Source: UBA5216 sp963924885 (lineage in GTDB: Bacteria; Pseudomonadota; Gammaproteobacteria; Burkholderiales; SG8-41). Taken from it: 13,097 bases of DNA. The position numbers and the translations under genes are program-made. The DNA is taken from contig CAWUUY010000463.1 in NCBI GenBank assembly GCA_963924885.1, positions 1-13,097 of the forward strand. The letters are read 5' to 3'. The notes beneath the pieces are model-generated. The model had not been told where the DNA came from. It was given only the letters and a program-made list of their open reading frames with translations, and did not search any database. Shown here in pieces: positions 1-7,160 of the stretch. Within the stretch, counting starts at the first letter, position 1; every line of letters begins with the position of its first letter.

Positions 1-356
1 GTGGCATCCGGCGCGGCGAATTCGGAGCGGCGCAGTTGCGTGCGTTGCTCGCTGTGTACCAGCTTGCGATCCTCGCCGTAATACGCGGTGAGCGCAACGC
101 TCAGGCGCCCGCTGGCGCAATCAGCGATGTAATGCAGGCGCGTGCTGTGATAGGCCTGCCCGGTGGGCAGGGTCTGCGCTGAGGTATACGCGCGGCGCAT
201 CATGAAACGCTGCAAGCCTTGCGTGCTGGTGACGCTAGCCATATCGACCATCGACTGAAAATCACCGGGCGCGCTCAGAAAACGCCACTCCACCGCCGAT
301 GTAATGGCGGGGGTGAGCAGAGCCGCACTGATCAGGCACAAGACGCGTTTATTCAT
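1..356 (-). CDS. Secreted surface-adhesin E-like protein, N-terminal part only
   Basis: The reverse strand is open from an ATG at 356 to the window edge, giving 118 residues without a stop; the C-terminus lies outside. Residues 1-21 look like a Sec signal peptide: a basic start (MNKR), a hydrophobic core, then ITSA before VEW, which suggests cleavage near residue 21. The mature part starts with a Trp (W24), has a SMVDMASV segment around residues 35-42, a Tyr-Ile-Ala-Asp-Cys stretch near 77-80 and a following AYYGEDRKLVHSE segment. This pattern (short secreted domain, early Trp, a Val-Asp segment, one conserved Cys, then a Tyr-rich strand) resembles the surface-adhesin E (SapE-like) family of small envelope proteins often found in Betaproteobacteria. 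The family call is from memory of the pattern and is moderate. No strong Shine-Dalgarno precedes the ATG. It diverges from the oxidoreductase gene across 138 bases. Function is unknown; an envelope or periplasmic location is inferred. Confidence 0.7.
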   Translation of the reverse strand, partial: MNKRVLCLISAALLTPAITSAVEWRFLSAPGDFQSMVDMASVTSTQGLQRFMMRRAYTSAQTLPTGQAYHSTRLHYIADCASGRLSVALTAYYGEDRKLVHSEQRTQLRRSEFAAPDA

Positions 357-443
357 TGGATCATTCTAAAGACAATCGATAACGCTGTGCGTTCAATAAC
401 GGTCCTCCGATGCTTGCGTGTACTGGTATCTCGGCGGTCACTC

Positions 444-472
444 TGGCAGTAACCCCACCGTGCGGGGATAAT
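444..472 (+). promoter_or_regulatory. Possible sigma70 promoter for the oxidoreductase operon
   Basis: GATAAT at 467-472 is a good -10 hexamer. TGGCAG at 444-449 lies 17 bases upstream as a weak -35. Initiation near 479-480 would leave only about 15 bases of leader before the ATG at 495, with no visible Shine-Dalgarno (the last bases are GGCGCTCCC). It is the best promoter candidate in the 138-base divergent gap; the -35 match is poor. Confidence 0.35.
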
Positions 473-494
473 ACCGGCTTTTCCCGGCGCTCCC

Positions 495-2114
495 ATGTCT
501 TTAACCACTCCATTCGATGCGGTCATTATCGGCGGCGGCCATAACGGCCTTGTCTGCGCCTGCTATCTGGCGGCGGCGGGGCTGAAGGTGCGCGTGGTCG
601 AGCGCCGCGATATCGTCGGTGGCGCCGCGGTGACCGAAACGTTTCATCCCGGCTTTCGCAATTCCACCGCCAGCTATACGGTGAGCCTGCTGCACCCGAA
701 GGTGATCGCCGATCTCAAACTGGCGGAACACGGCCTGCGCATCGTCGAGCGGCCGCTGGCGAATTTTTTGCCGTTGCCGGATAACAAGCATTTGCTGATA
801 GGCCGCACGCTCGCCGAGACGCAGGCCGAAGTGGCGCGCTACTCCACGCGCGACGCCGAGCGGCTGCCGCAGTACTACGCCGTGCTGGAGCGTGCCGCCG
901 ACGTGGTGCGCGAGATGCTGCTGGAGACGCCGCCGAACATGGGTGGCGGTGTCACCGATTTTTTCAGTGCGCTGAAAGTCGCCAAGCGCATGAAAAAGCT
1001 CGACATGGCCGCGCGCCGCGACGTGCTGGATTTTTTTACCAAGAGCGCGGGCGATGTGCTCGATGCGTGGTTCGAGTGCGAGCCGCTGAAGGCCGCGTTT
1101 GGTTTTGACGCCATCGTCGGGCACTTCGCCAGCCCGTATACGCCCGGCTCGGCCTACGTGCTGCTGCATCACGTGATCGGCGAGGTCAATGGCCATCGCG
1201 GCGCGTGGGGGCACGCCATCGGCGGCATGGGGTCGATCACGCAGGCGCTGCGCAAGGAGGCCGAGGCGCGCGGCGTGGAAATCATCACCGGCTGCGACGT
1301 GGCGAACGTGTGCGTCGATATGCGCGGCGCGCAGGGCGTGCAGTTGACCGATGGCCGCGTGATCGAAGGGCGCTGCGTGGTGTCGGGCGTGAACCCCAAA
1401 TTGCTCTACACCAAGTTGGTGCCGTCACACGCGCTGGAGGCGGATTTTTTGCAGCGCATGCGCAATTACAAATGCGCGTCGGGCACGTTTCGCATGAATG
1501 TCGCGCTGTCGGAGTTGCCGGATTTCACGGCGCTGCCGGGAAAGCAGGCACGCGATCATCACAAGTCGGGCATCATCATCGCGCCCTCACTGCAATACAT
1601 GGAGCAGGCGTATTTCGATGCGCGCACGCTGGGCTGCTCGCGCAAACCCGTGGTGGAGGTGTTGATTCCCTCCACCGTCGATGACTCGCTGGCGCCACCG
1701 GGGCAGCATGTGGCGAGCCTGTTTTGCCAGCATTTCAATCCGGTGTTGCCGAACGGTCTGGACTGGAATGAGATTCGCGAACCCGCCGCTGATCTGGTGA
1801 TAGACACCGTCAATCAAGTCTCGCCCAACTTCAAGGCCAGCGTGCTGGGCCGCATGGTGCTGTCGCCGCTGGATCTGGAGCAGCGCTTCGGTTTGACCGG
1901 CGGCGATATTTTTCATGGCGCGCTGACGCTCGATCAGTTGTGGGCCGCGCGCCCGTTGCTTGGCCACGGCGCGTATCGCGGGCCGATCGCCGGACTGTAT
2001 ATGTGCAGTGCCGGCACGCATCCTGGCGGCGGCGTGACCGGTGCGCCGGGACACAACGCCGCGCGTGAAATTTTGCGTGATTTCAAGCGCGGCCGCATCT
2101 CCAGTAAAAAATGA
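495..2114 (+). CDS. FAD-dependent oxidoreductase, phytoene dehydrogenase-like (PYROXD2 type)
   Basis: A 539-residue flavoprotein of the phytoene dehydrogenase-like group (COG1233 type). The N-terminus is a Rossmann dinucleotide-binding motif, VIIGGGHNGLVCACYLA at about 10-26, followed by the VVERRDIVGGAA continuation that holds the FAD ribose and pyrophosphate. The C-terminus has the second FAD signature of this family, GLYMCSAGTHPGGGVTGAPG at about 500-519. Length fits bacterial PYROXD2-like proteins. The ATG at 495 is the only sensible start because the FAD motif begins ten residues later. No signal peptide is present, so it is probably cytoplasmic or peripheral to the membrane. The TGA stop overlaps the next ATG as ATGA, implying translational coupling to the esterase. 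No carotenoid genes such as crtB or crtE are nearby, so carotene desaturation should not be assumed. The substrate is unknown; the fold assignment is strong. Confidence 0.88.
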   Translation: MSLTTPFDAVIIGGGHNGLVCACYLAAAGLKVRVVERRDIVGGAAVTETFHPGFRNSTASYTVSLLHPKVIADLKLAEHGLRIVERPLANFLPLPDNKHLLIGRTLAETQAEVARYSTRDAERLPQYYAVLERAADVVREMLLETPPNMGGGVTDFFSALKVAKRMKKLDMAARRDVLDFFTKSAGDVLDAWFECEPLKAAFGFDAIVGHFASPYTPGSAYVLLHHVIGEVNGHRGAWGHAIGGMGSITQALRKEAEARGVEIITGCDVANVCVDMRGAQGVQLTDGRVIEGRCVVSGVNPKLLYTKLVPSHALEADFLQRMRNYKCASGTFRMNVALSELPDFTALPGKQARDHHKSGIIIAPSLQYMEQAYFDARTLGCSRKPVVEVLIPSTVDDSLAPPGQHVASLFCQHFNPVLPNGLDWNEIREPAADLVIDTVNQVSPNFKASVLGRMVLSPLDLEQRFGLTGGDIFHGALTLDQLWAARPLLGHGAYRGPIAGLYMCSAGTHPGGGVTGAPGHNAAREILRDFKRGRISSKK

Positions 2115-2734
2115 AAAGTATAATAAAAACAAACACTTACGTACTATTTTTGCTATGTGCCGCACTGCTCGCCGGCTGCGGCCCCAGCGTACCCAAACTC
2201 GGCAAGCTCGCGCCCACTGACGTGATCGTCGCGTTCGGCGACAGCCTGACCTTCGGCACCGGCGCGACGGAGGCGGAGAGTTATCCGCTGGTGCTGGGCC
2301 AACTGCTGGCGCGCAAAGTGGTGCGCGCCGGCGTGCCCGGCGAAGTGACCGAAGGCGGCCTTGCGCGCGTGCAGGAAGTGATCGACGAACACAAACCGAA
2401 GCTGATGATCGTGTGTCTTGGCGGTAACGACATGCTGCGCAAGGTGGATGAGGCGCAGACCAAAGCCAATCTGCGCGCCATCATCAAGGCGATTCAGTCG
2501 CAGGGTATCGCGGTGGTGCTGGTGGGCGTGCCCAAGCCGGGGCTGGTGACCAGCGCGCCGCCGTTTTACGACGAGATCGCGAAAGAATTTAAAATTCCGT
2601 ACGAAGGCAAGATCGTCACCGATGTGCTGTATCAGCGCGATCAGAAATCCGATGCGATCCATCCCAACGCCAAGGGCTATCGGCGCATGGCCGAGGCCAT
2701 CGCCGCGCTGCTGAAAAAAACCGGGGCCGTGTAG
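2111..2734 (+). CDS. GDSL/SGNH-family esterase lipoprotein (TesA/arylesterase-like)
   Basis: A 207-residue SGNH hydrolase. Block I is AFGDSLTFGTG with nucleophile Ser45; Gly77 in GVPGEVTEGG fits block II; GGND has Asn106 as block III; DAIHPNAKGY supplies Asp181 and His184 as block V. All four catalytic blocks are therefore intact, as in TesA-type thioesterase/arylesterases. Unlike the usual cleaved periplasmic TesA, the N-terminus ends in a lipobox, LLAGC with Cys23, so an acylated envelope lipoprotein is predicted; Gly and Pro at +2 and +3 do not suggest Asp-type inner-membrane retention. The ATG overlaps the upstream stop (ATGA). Codons for residues 4-10 (ATA ATA AAA ACA AAC ACT TAC) lie inside a copy of the dispersed AT-rich motif and differ sharply from the GC-rich remainder. 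Likely role: hydrolysis of an ester or acyl substrate at the envelope; the natural substrate cannot be told. Confidence 0.87.
   Translation: MKSIIKTNTYVLFLLCAALLAGCGPSVPKLGKLAPTDVIVAFGDSLTFGTGATEAESYPLVLGQLLARKVVRAGVPGEVTEGGLARVQEVIDEHKPKLMIVCLGGNDMLRKVDEAQTKANLRAIIKAIQSQGIAVVLVGVPKPGLVTSAPPFYDEIAKEFKIPYEGKIVTDVLYQRDQKSDAIHPNAKGYRRMAEAIAALLKKTGAV
2124..2139 (+). repeat. AT-rich dispersed motif, copy A (inside a signal-peptide coding region)
   Basis: TAAAAACAAACACTTA matches the exact 16-base motif found at 9096-9111 and 11968-11983 (read in their sense direction) with a single difference, C for T. Relative to the copy at 11968 the match extends two bases upstream (AATAAAAACAAA). It begins 10 bases after the end of the esterase start codon and encodes part of the n-region of the signal peptide. 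Confidence 0.7.
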
Positions 2735-3958
2735 TTGCCCGCGCCTCGTTCCGCGGTCGCGATGACCGTCATCATGTGCGTGGCCGAGTCGTTCAGCATG
2801 GCGGGCTTTGCCACGTACACTACGCTGCTGCCGCAGTTTCAGCGCGAGTGGAGCCTGACCAATTCCGAGGCGGGGCTGATCGGCGGCATTGCCTTCGCCG
2901 GCTACATGACGGCGGTGCCGGTGCTGACGGCGTTGACCGACCGTATCGATTCGCGGCGCATTTATCTGGCGGCGTGTGTGTTGTCGGCGGCGGGTGCGCT
3001 GGGTTTTGCGTTATTCGCGCAAGGCCTGTGGACGGCCTTGCTGTTTCAGTTTCTGATCGGCGCAGGCTTGGGCGGCACGTATATGCCGGGCCTGAAAACC
3101 CTGACCGATCATCTTGAAGGCACGGCGCAGGCGCGCGCCACCGCGTTTTACGCGGCGTGTTTCGGCGTGGGTTCCAGCGTGTCCATTTTTGTCTGCGGTT
3201 ATCTGGGGCGTGAACAGGGCTGGCAGGCGGCGTTCCTGTTCGGCGCGGTGGCGCCGGTGGTGGCGGCGGTCATGGTCAATTTGTTGATGCCGCGCGGACG
3301 CACAAAGGCCGCGCACGCGGCGTCTCCCGCGCTTCTGGATTTTCGTCCGGTGCTGGCCAATCGCACCACGCGCCACTACATCCTCGGCTACGCGTTGCAC
3401 AACTACGAGTTGTTTGGCCAGCGCGCGTGGATGGTAGCGTTCCTAGTGTTTTCGGCGACGCTGCAACCCGAAGGAACGGCTGCGGCGGTGCTGAGTGCCG
3501 CCACGCTGGCCGCGATCATCAACCTGTGCGGGCCGCTGATGAGCGTCACCGGCAATGAACTGGCACTGCGCTTTGGCCGTCAGCGCATTATTTTTATTTT
3601 CATGACGGCATCGGGGTTGTTCGCCTGCGGTTTGGGATTTACCGCCGGCCTGCCGTGGTACATGGTGTTCGCCTTCATGTGTGTACACTACGCGCTGATG
3701 CTGGGCGACTCGGCGGCGTTGACGGCGGGCGCCATCGGCTCGGCGCATCCCGATCAGCGCGGCGCGATGATGGCGGTGTATTCGTTCATCGGCTTCTCCG
3801 CCGCGTTGATCGCGCCGCTGATGTTCGGCGTGGTGCTGGATCTGGCGGGCGGTAATCGCGCCACGCTGGCGTGGGGTCTGGCGTTTGCCAGCATCGGTGT
3901 GTTTGGCGCGATGGCGCCGCTGGCGCGCTGGTGGCATCGGCGGAGCGGTGAAGCCTGA
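2735..3958 (+). CDS. Major facilitator superfamily transporter
   Basis: A 407-residue polytopic membrane protein with about twelve hydrophobic segments split into two halves by a basic, polar loop around residues 185-213. After the second helix it has the MFS motif-A-like loop ALTDRIDSRRIYL (66-78), with the typical Asp-Arg and Arg-Arg. The frame can start at TTG 2735, immediately after the esterase stop, or at ATG 2762; I chose TTG because the ATG would leave almost nothing before helix 1, whereas TTG gives a short polar head (MPAPRS). No clear Shine-Dalgarno supports either. Zero spacing from the esterase suggests coupled translation in the three-gene operon. The substrate is unknown; export or uptake of a small compound handled by the oxidoreductase and esterase is an inference from context. 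It converges on rng with 17 bases between stop codons and no room for a classical terminator. Confidence 0.85.
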   Translation: MPAPRSAVAMTVIMCVAESFSMAGFATYTTLLPQFQREWSLTNSEAGLIGGIAFAGYMTAVPVLTALTDRIDSRRIYLAACVLSAAGALGFALFAQGLWTALLFQFLIGAGLGGTYMPGLKTLTDHLEGTAQARATAFYAACFGVGSSVSIFVCGYLGREQGWQAAFLFGAVAPVVAAVMVNLLMPRGRTKAAHAASPALLDFRPVLANRTTRHYILGYALHNYELFGQRAWMVAFLVFSATLQPEGTAAAVLSAATLAAIINLCGPLMSVTGNELALRFGRQRIIFIFMTASGLFACGLGFTAGLPWYMVFAFMCVHYALMLGDSAALTAGAIGSAHPDQRGAMMAVYSFIGFSAALIAPLMFGVVLDLAGGNRATLAWGLAFASIGVFGAMAPLARWWHRRSGEA

Positions 3959-3975
3959 CCCCGGCTTGCCACGCC

Positions 3976-5442
3976 CTACATCAACACAATATCAAACTGC
4001 TCCTGGTTGTACATGCTCTCGACCAGCAGTGACACCGGCTTGCCGATGCTGTCGGACAGCATGGCGAGGCTTTGCGACTCCTCATCCAGAAACAGATCGA
4101 TTACGTGTTGCGAGGCGAGGATGCGGAATTCGCGGGCATTAAACTGCCGCGCCTCGCGTGTGAGTTCGCGCAGTATCTGGTAACACACGGTCTGCGCGGT
4201 TTTTAATTCGCCGCGCGCCTGGCACACCGGGCACGGCTCGCACAGCACATGCGCCAGCGATTCGCGCGTGCGTTTGCGGGTCATTTCCACCAGCCCCAGT
4301 TGGGTAAAGCCGTTGACCGTCATGCGCGTGCGGTCGCGCGCCAGCGCCTTGCGGAACTCGTTCAACACGGCGTTGCGATGCTCCTCGGTATCCATGTCGA
4401 TAAAGTCGATGATGATGATGCCGCCGAGATTGCGCAGTCGCAACTGGCGCGCCGCCACCTGCGCCGCCTCGAGATTGGTCTTGAAGATGGTGTCGTCGAA
4501 ATTGCGCCCGCCGACAAAGCCGCCGGTGTTGACGTCCACCGTGGTCAGCGCCTCGGTCTGGTCCATGATGAGATAGCCGCCGGATTTGAGATCGACCCGA
4601 CGAGCCAGCGCTTTTTCGATTTCATCCTCGACGCCGTACAGCTCGAACAACGGGCGCTCGCCCTGATAGTGGCTGATGCGCTCGACATTGGCGGGGGTGT
4701 AGTCGCGCGCGAAGGCTTTCATGGTGCGATAGACCTCCTCGGCATCCACCACGATGCGCGAGGTTTCGTCGCCCACGAAATCGCGCAGCACGCGCATGCC
4801 CAGATTCAGGTCCTGATACAGCAGCGTCAGCGGCGCGGCGTTACGCGCGCGCTCCTGGATGCCCGTCCACAGCTTGCGCAGATAATCGAGATCGGACGCG
4901 AGCTCCGCGTCGGACGCGGTTTCCGCCATGGTGCGCATGATGAAGCCGCCTTTTTCATCGAGCGGCAGCATGTGCTGGAGCTTGTCGCGCAGCAGCGCGC
5001 GCTCCTCTTGATCCTCGATGCGCTGCGAAATGCCGATGTGCGCCTCGTCCTGCGGCAGATACACCAGAAAACGTCCGGCGATGCTCACCTGCGTGGTGAG
5101 CCGCGCGCCCTTGGTGCCGAGCGGGTCTTTCACCACCTGCACCATCAGCTTTTCGCCTTCGGACAGCAGGCGCTCGATCGGCGGGCCGGCTTCACCGTTG
5201 TGGCCACCATAACGATTGCCCCAGATATCGGCAACGTGCAAAAACGCCGCGCGGTCGCCCGCGATATCCACAAACGCCGACTGCATGCCCGGCAACACGC
5301 GCACCACCTTACCCATATAGACATTGCCGACCAGGCCGCGCGCGGAGGTGCGCTCGATGTGCAGCTCCTGCGTCACGCCGTTTTCGATGACGGAGACGCG
5401 CGTTTCCTGTGGTGTGACGTTGATGAGGATTTCTTCGCTCAT
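3976..5442 (-). CDS. rng: Ribonuclease G
   Basis: A 488-residue protein, almost the length of E. coli RNase G (489). It starts with MSEEILINVTPQETRVSVIENG, followed by an S1 RNA-binding region at about 36-120 (GNVYMGKVVRVLPGMQSAFVDIG-like). The catalytic Mg-binding aspartates are visible as Asp303 in TVDVNTGGFVG and Asp346 in GIIIIDFID, at the same numbers as in RNase E/G. The Zn-link is CPVC, Cys404 and Cys407. There is no long C-terminal degradosome scaffold, which separates it from RNase E. It acts as a 5'-end-sensing endoribonuclease in 16S rRNA 5' maturation and mRNA turnover. The ATG at 5442 follows GTGGAACC, a modest ribosome-binding site. It lies 34 bases after maf and is the last gene of the leftward operon, converging on the MFS gene. 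Assignment is very secure. Confidence 0.97.
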   Translation of the reverse strand: MSEEILINVTPQETRVSVIENGVTQELHIERTSARGLVGNVYMGKVVRVLPGMQSAFVDIAGDRAAFLHVADIWGNRYGGHNGEAGPPIERLLSEGEKLMVQVVKDPLGTKGARLTTQVSIAGRFLVYLPQDEAHIGISQRIEDQEERALLRDKLQHMLPLDEKGGFIMRTMAETASDAELASDLDYLRKLWTGIQERARNAAPLTLLYQDLNLGMRVLRDFVGDETSRIVVDAEEVYRTMKAFARDYTPANVERISHYQGERPLFELYGVEDEIEKALARRVDLKSGGYLIMDQTEALTTVDVNTGGFVGGRNFDDTIFKTNLEAAQVAARQLRLRNLGGIIIIDFIDMDTEEHRNAVLNEFRKALARDRTRMTVNGFTQLGLVEMTRKRTRESLAHVLCEPCPVCQARGELKTAQTVCYQILRELTREARQFNAREFRILASQHVIDLFLDEESQSLAMLSDSIGKPVSLLVESMYNQEQFDIVLM

Positions 5443-5476
5443 GGTTCCACTTTGTTCGGCATGGCGCGGCTCGGCG

Positions 5477-6100
5477 CTACAGGCTTTCGGTTTTAAATTG
5501 CGTTAGCAGGTCTACCGTCTCGGCCAGCGGCAAACCCATGATACCGGAGTAGCTGCCTTCAATCCGCGTGATAAACCCCGCCGCGCGCCCTTGCACCGCA
5601 TAGGCGCCGGCCTTGTCCATCGGTTCGCCGGTGGTGATGTAGCGCTGGATCATGGCGTCGTCGAGCGCGCGCATAGTAACCGCAGACTCGCTGATGCGCG
5701 TTTCGAGCTGCTCGGCGAACGCCATCGCCACCGCGGTAATCACCACGTGGCTGCGTCCCGACAGTAAATTCAGGATGCGCGCTGCGTCTGCGGCATCCAG
5801 CGGCTTGCCGATAATGTTGCCGTCGAGCGCGATGGTGGTGTCGGCGGCCAGCACCGGCTTCGCCAGCCCGCCCGCGCGACGCGCGATGGCCTGCAATCCG
5901 GCGGCGGCCTTGGCCTTGGTCACGCGCAACGCATAGTCGCGCGGCGTTTCACCCGCGAGGGGCGATTCGTTCACGTCGGCACCGCGTTTAGCGTCTTCGC
6001 GCAGCAGCAGCAGTTCGTGGCCGACCCCAATTTGCCGCAGCAATTCGCGGCGGCGCGGGCTGCGCGAAGCCAGGTAAATTTTGCGTTCGGAAATCGCCAT
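5477..6100 (-). CDS. maf: Maf-family nucleoside triphosphate pyrophosphatase
   Basis: A 207-residue Maf protein starting at the ATG at 6100 (MAISERKIYLASRSPRRREL). The frame stays open further upstream into rlmH, but the LASRSPRRRELL signature at 10-21 normally sits at the N-terminus, so the internal ATG is right. Other family marks are AADTTIALDG with Asp87 as the likely catalytic base, IGKP at 97-100, and YAVQGRAAGFITRIEGSYSG at about 168-187. The Tyr-Ala-Val-Gln-Gly/Gly-Ser-Tyr pattern is typical of the YhdE-like group that hydrolyses dTTP, UTP and modified pyrimidine nucleotides; subgroup specificity is inferred. It begins 5 bases after the rlmH stop, so co-translation is likely. It would act in the cytoplasm as a house-cleaning enzyme, with a debated role in septum formation. 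Confidence 0.95.
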   Translation of the reverse strand: MAISERKIYLASRSPRRRELLRQIGVGHELLLLREDAKRGADVNESPLAGETPRDYALRVTKAKAAAGLQAIARRAGGLAKPVLAADTTIALDGNIIGKPLDAADAARILNLLSGRSHVVITAVAMAFAEQLETRISESAVTMRALDDAMIQRYITTGEPMDKAGAYAVQGRAAGFITRIEGSYSGIMGLPLAETVDLLTQFKTESL

Positions 6101-6105
6101 GGGGT

Positions 6106-6585
6106 TCAGGCCCGGTGATACGGGTGATTGCCGAGTATCGATACCGCACGATAGAGTTGTTCCGCCAACATCACGCGCACCAAGCCGTGCGGCAGCGTCA
6201 GTGGCGACAGCGACCACAGCCATCCGGCGGTTTTTTTCAGCCGCGCCGACGTGCCGTCGGCGCCGCCGATGACAAACGATACATCGCGCCCATCGTCGCG
6301 CCAGCGCGTGAGCTTGTCCGCCAGTTGCAGCGTGGTGACCGTTTTGCCGGTTTCATCTAGCACTACGGTAAAGCCACCCTTGGGCAATGCCGCCTCGATG
6401 CGCAGCGCTTCAAGATCGACGATGCGCGCGATATCACCGGCGCTGGGTTTGTCACCGCGCGGTTCGGGCTTCAGTTCGGTCAGCGTGAGCGGCATGTCGC
6501 GCGGTAAACGCTTGGCGTAATCGTCAAACCCGGCGTTGATCCAGTCCGGCATGCGATGTCCGATGGCGATGATGCGCAGCTTCAC
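6106..6585 (-). CDS. rlmH: 23S rRNA (pseudouridine1915-N3)-methyltransferase RlmH
   Basis: A 159-residue SPOUT-class methyltransferase using a GTG start at 6585 (KLRIIAIGHRMPDWINAGF follows the initiator). The family starts at this point and the next ATG (in HRMPDW) would remove the first strand, so GTG is preferred although no Shine-Dalgarno is visible. The S-adenosylmethionine knot appears as VSFVIGGADG (102-111) and LPHGLVRVMLAEQLYRAVSI (131-150), and the C-terminus is the invariant NHPYHR followed by Ala. E. coli RlmH is 155 residues. It methylates pseudouridine 1915 in helix 69 of 23S rRNA on assembled 70S ribosomes. It sits 4 bases after rsfS and 5 before maf; rsfS also acts on the large subunit, so the pair is functionally matched. 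Confidence 0.96.
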   Translation of the reverse strand: MKLRIIAIGHRMPDWINAGFDDYAKRLPRDMPLTLTELKPEPRGDKPSAGDIARIVDLEALRIEAALPKGGFTVVLDETGKTVTTLQLADKLTRWRDDGRDVSFVIGGADGTSARLKKTAGWLWSLSPLTLPHGLVRVMLAEQLYRAVSILGNHPYHRA

Positions 6586-6589
6586 TGTG

Positions 6590-7141
6590 TTACGTGGATT
6601 TTGCGCGGCGGCGCGGCGCGGTCTTGCGCGCTGGCGCGCGCTTGGCGGCAGGCTTGCGTGACGCGGCGGGCTTGGCCTTGGTGACTCTGGTGGCTTTGGT
6701 GACCTTTGCAGTCTTGGTTGACTTGCTGGTCTGCGTTGTTTTTTTGGCCTTCGTCGCCGTCTTTGCCTTTGGTGCTTTTGGTGCTTTTGGCACCGTTGGT
6801 GCCTTGGCGACCTTGGCCGGCGGAGCCCACAGTTCTTCGAGATTGTAGTACTGGCGTATCGCCGGCTGCATGATGTGTACCACCGCCGCGCCGATATCGA
6901 CCAGCAACCATTCGCCGGTTTTTTCGCCTTCGATGCCGTAGATTTTGCCGCCGGCGGCCTTGACCTTTTCCTGCACGTTGCCTGCCAGCGCGCGGCAATG
7001 GCGGTTGGAGTCGCCGGTGGCCACAATGACATTATCGAAATACGCAGTCATTTTTTTAACGTTGTACACCACGATGTCGCGCGCCTTGATGTCTTCCAGC
7101 GCGTCGAACGCGATCTGGGAGATTTTATCGAGCTTCGTCAT
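6590..7141 (-). CDS. rsfS: Ribosome silencing factor RsfS with a long basic C-terminal tail
   Basis: Residues 1-106 form the usual RsfS (YbeB/DUF143) domain: ALEDIKARDIVVYNV, the DNVIVATGDSNRHCRALAG segment (36-54), GKIYGIEGEKTGEWLLVDIG (65-84) and VHIMQPAIRQYYNLEELW (88-105). RsfS binds uL14 on the 50S subunit and blocks 70S joining during starvation. The E. coli protein is about 105 residues; this one is 183 because of a 77-residue extension (107-183, bases 6593-6823) made of Lys, Ala, Thr, Pro, Arg, Val and Ser, with 19 Lys and 7 Arg and no acidic residue. The tail resembles histone-H1-like or AlgP-like tails. The ATG at 7141 lies 2 bases after nadD, and an AAAGGA sits 12 bases upstream inside a degenerate copy of the AT-rich motif. 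The core call is very secure; the tail function is unknown. Confidence 0.96.
   Translation of the reverse strand: MTKLDKISQIAFDALEDIKARDIVVYNVKKMTAYFDNVIVATGDSNRHCRALAGNVQEKVKAAGGKIYGIEGEKTGEWLLVDIGAAVVHIMQPAIRQYYNLEELWAPPAKVAKAPTVPKAPKAPKAKTATKAKKTTQTSKSTKTAKVTKATRVTKAKPAASRKPAAKRAPARKTAPRRRAKST
6593..6823 (-). repeat. Low-complexity KAP/KTK-repeat region encoding the RsfS tail
   Basis: The coding strand repeats Lys-Ala-Pro and Lys-Thr/Ala triplets. On the plus strand a 9-base unit, GGTGCTTTT, occurs twice in tandem at 6771-6788, with diverged GGTGCC/GGCACC neighbours. Such triplet repeats can expand or contract by slippage, so tail length may vary between strains. Confidence 0.75.
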
Positions 7142-7143
7142 TG

Positions 7144-7160
7144 TTAAGTATTTTCCTTTA
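7144..7160 (-). repeat. AT-rich dispersed motif, degenerate copy D
   Basis: In the sense direction this reads TAAAGGAAAATACTTAA, 14 of 17 positions equal to the copy before aceF (TAAAAACAAATACTTAA). It covers the last nadD codons and stop, and ends 2 bases before the rsfS ATG. The three differences create an AAAGGA that may serve as the rsfS ribosome-binding site. The relation to the other copies is weaker than among A, B and C and could be chance. Confidence 0.4.

Noticed and set aside
219..452. A short plus-strand frame of 77 codons at the left edge
   Set aside because: It runs antisense to the secreted-protein gene and through the divergent promoter region, and shows no domain or ribosome-binding site.
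357..494. A promoter for the leftward secreted-protein gene in the divergent gap
   Set aside because: TTGAAC is present, but no -10 hexamer lies 16-18 bases downstream (TAGAAT is 22 away), so no site can be supported.
4249..5496. A 415-codon open frame on the plus strand, antisense to rng
   Set aside because: RNase G on the opposite strand is complete with exact catalytic residues. The antisense product is rich in His, Arg, Gln and Ala with no recognisable domain, typical of a high-GC shadow frame.
6586..7032. An in-frame upstream extension of rlmH through the rsfS gene, which would give a 308-residue protein
   Set aside because: The extra part is an out-of-frame reading of the rsfS tail, full of Arg, Pro and Gln. 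The RlmH family starts at the KLRIIAIG segment, reached from GTG 6585.
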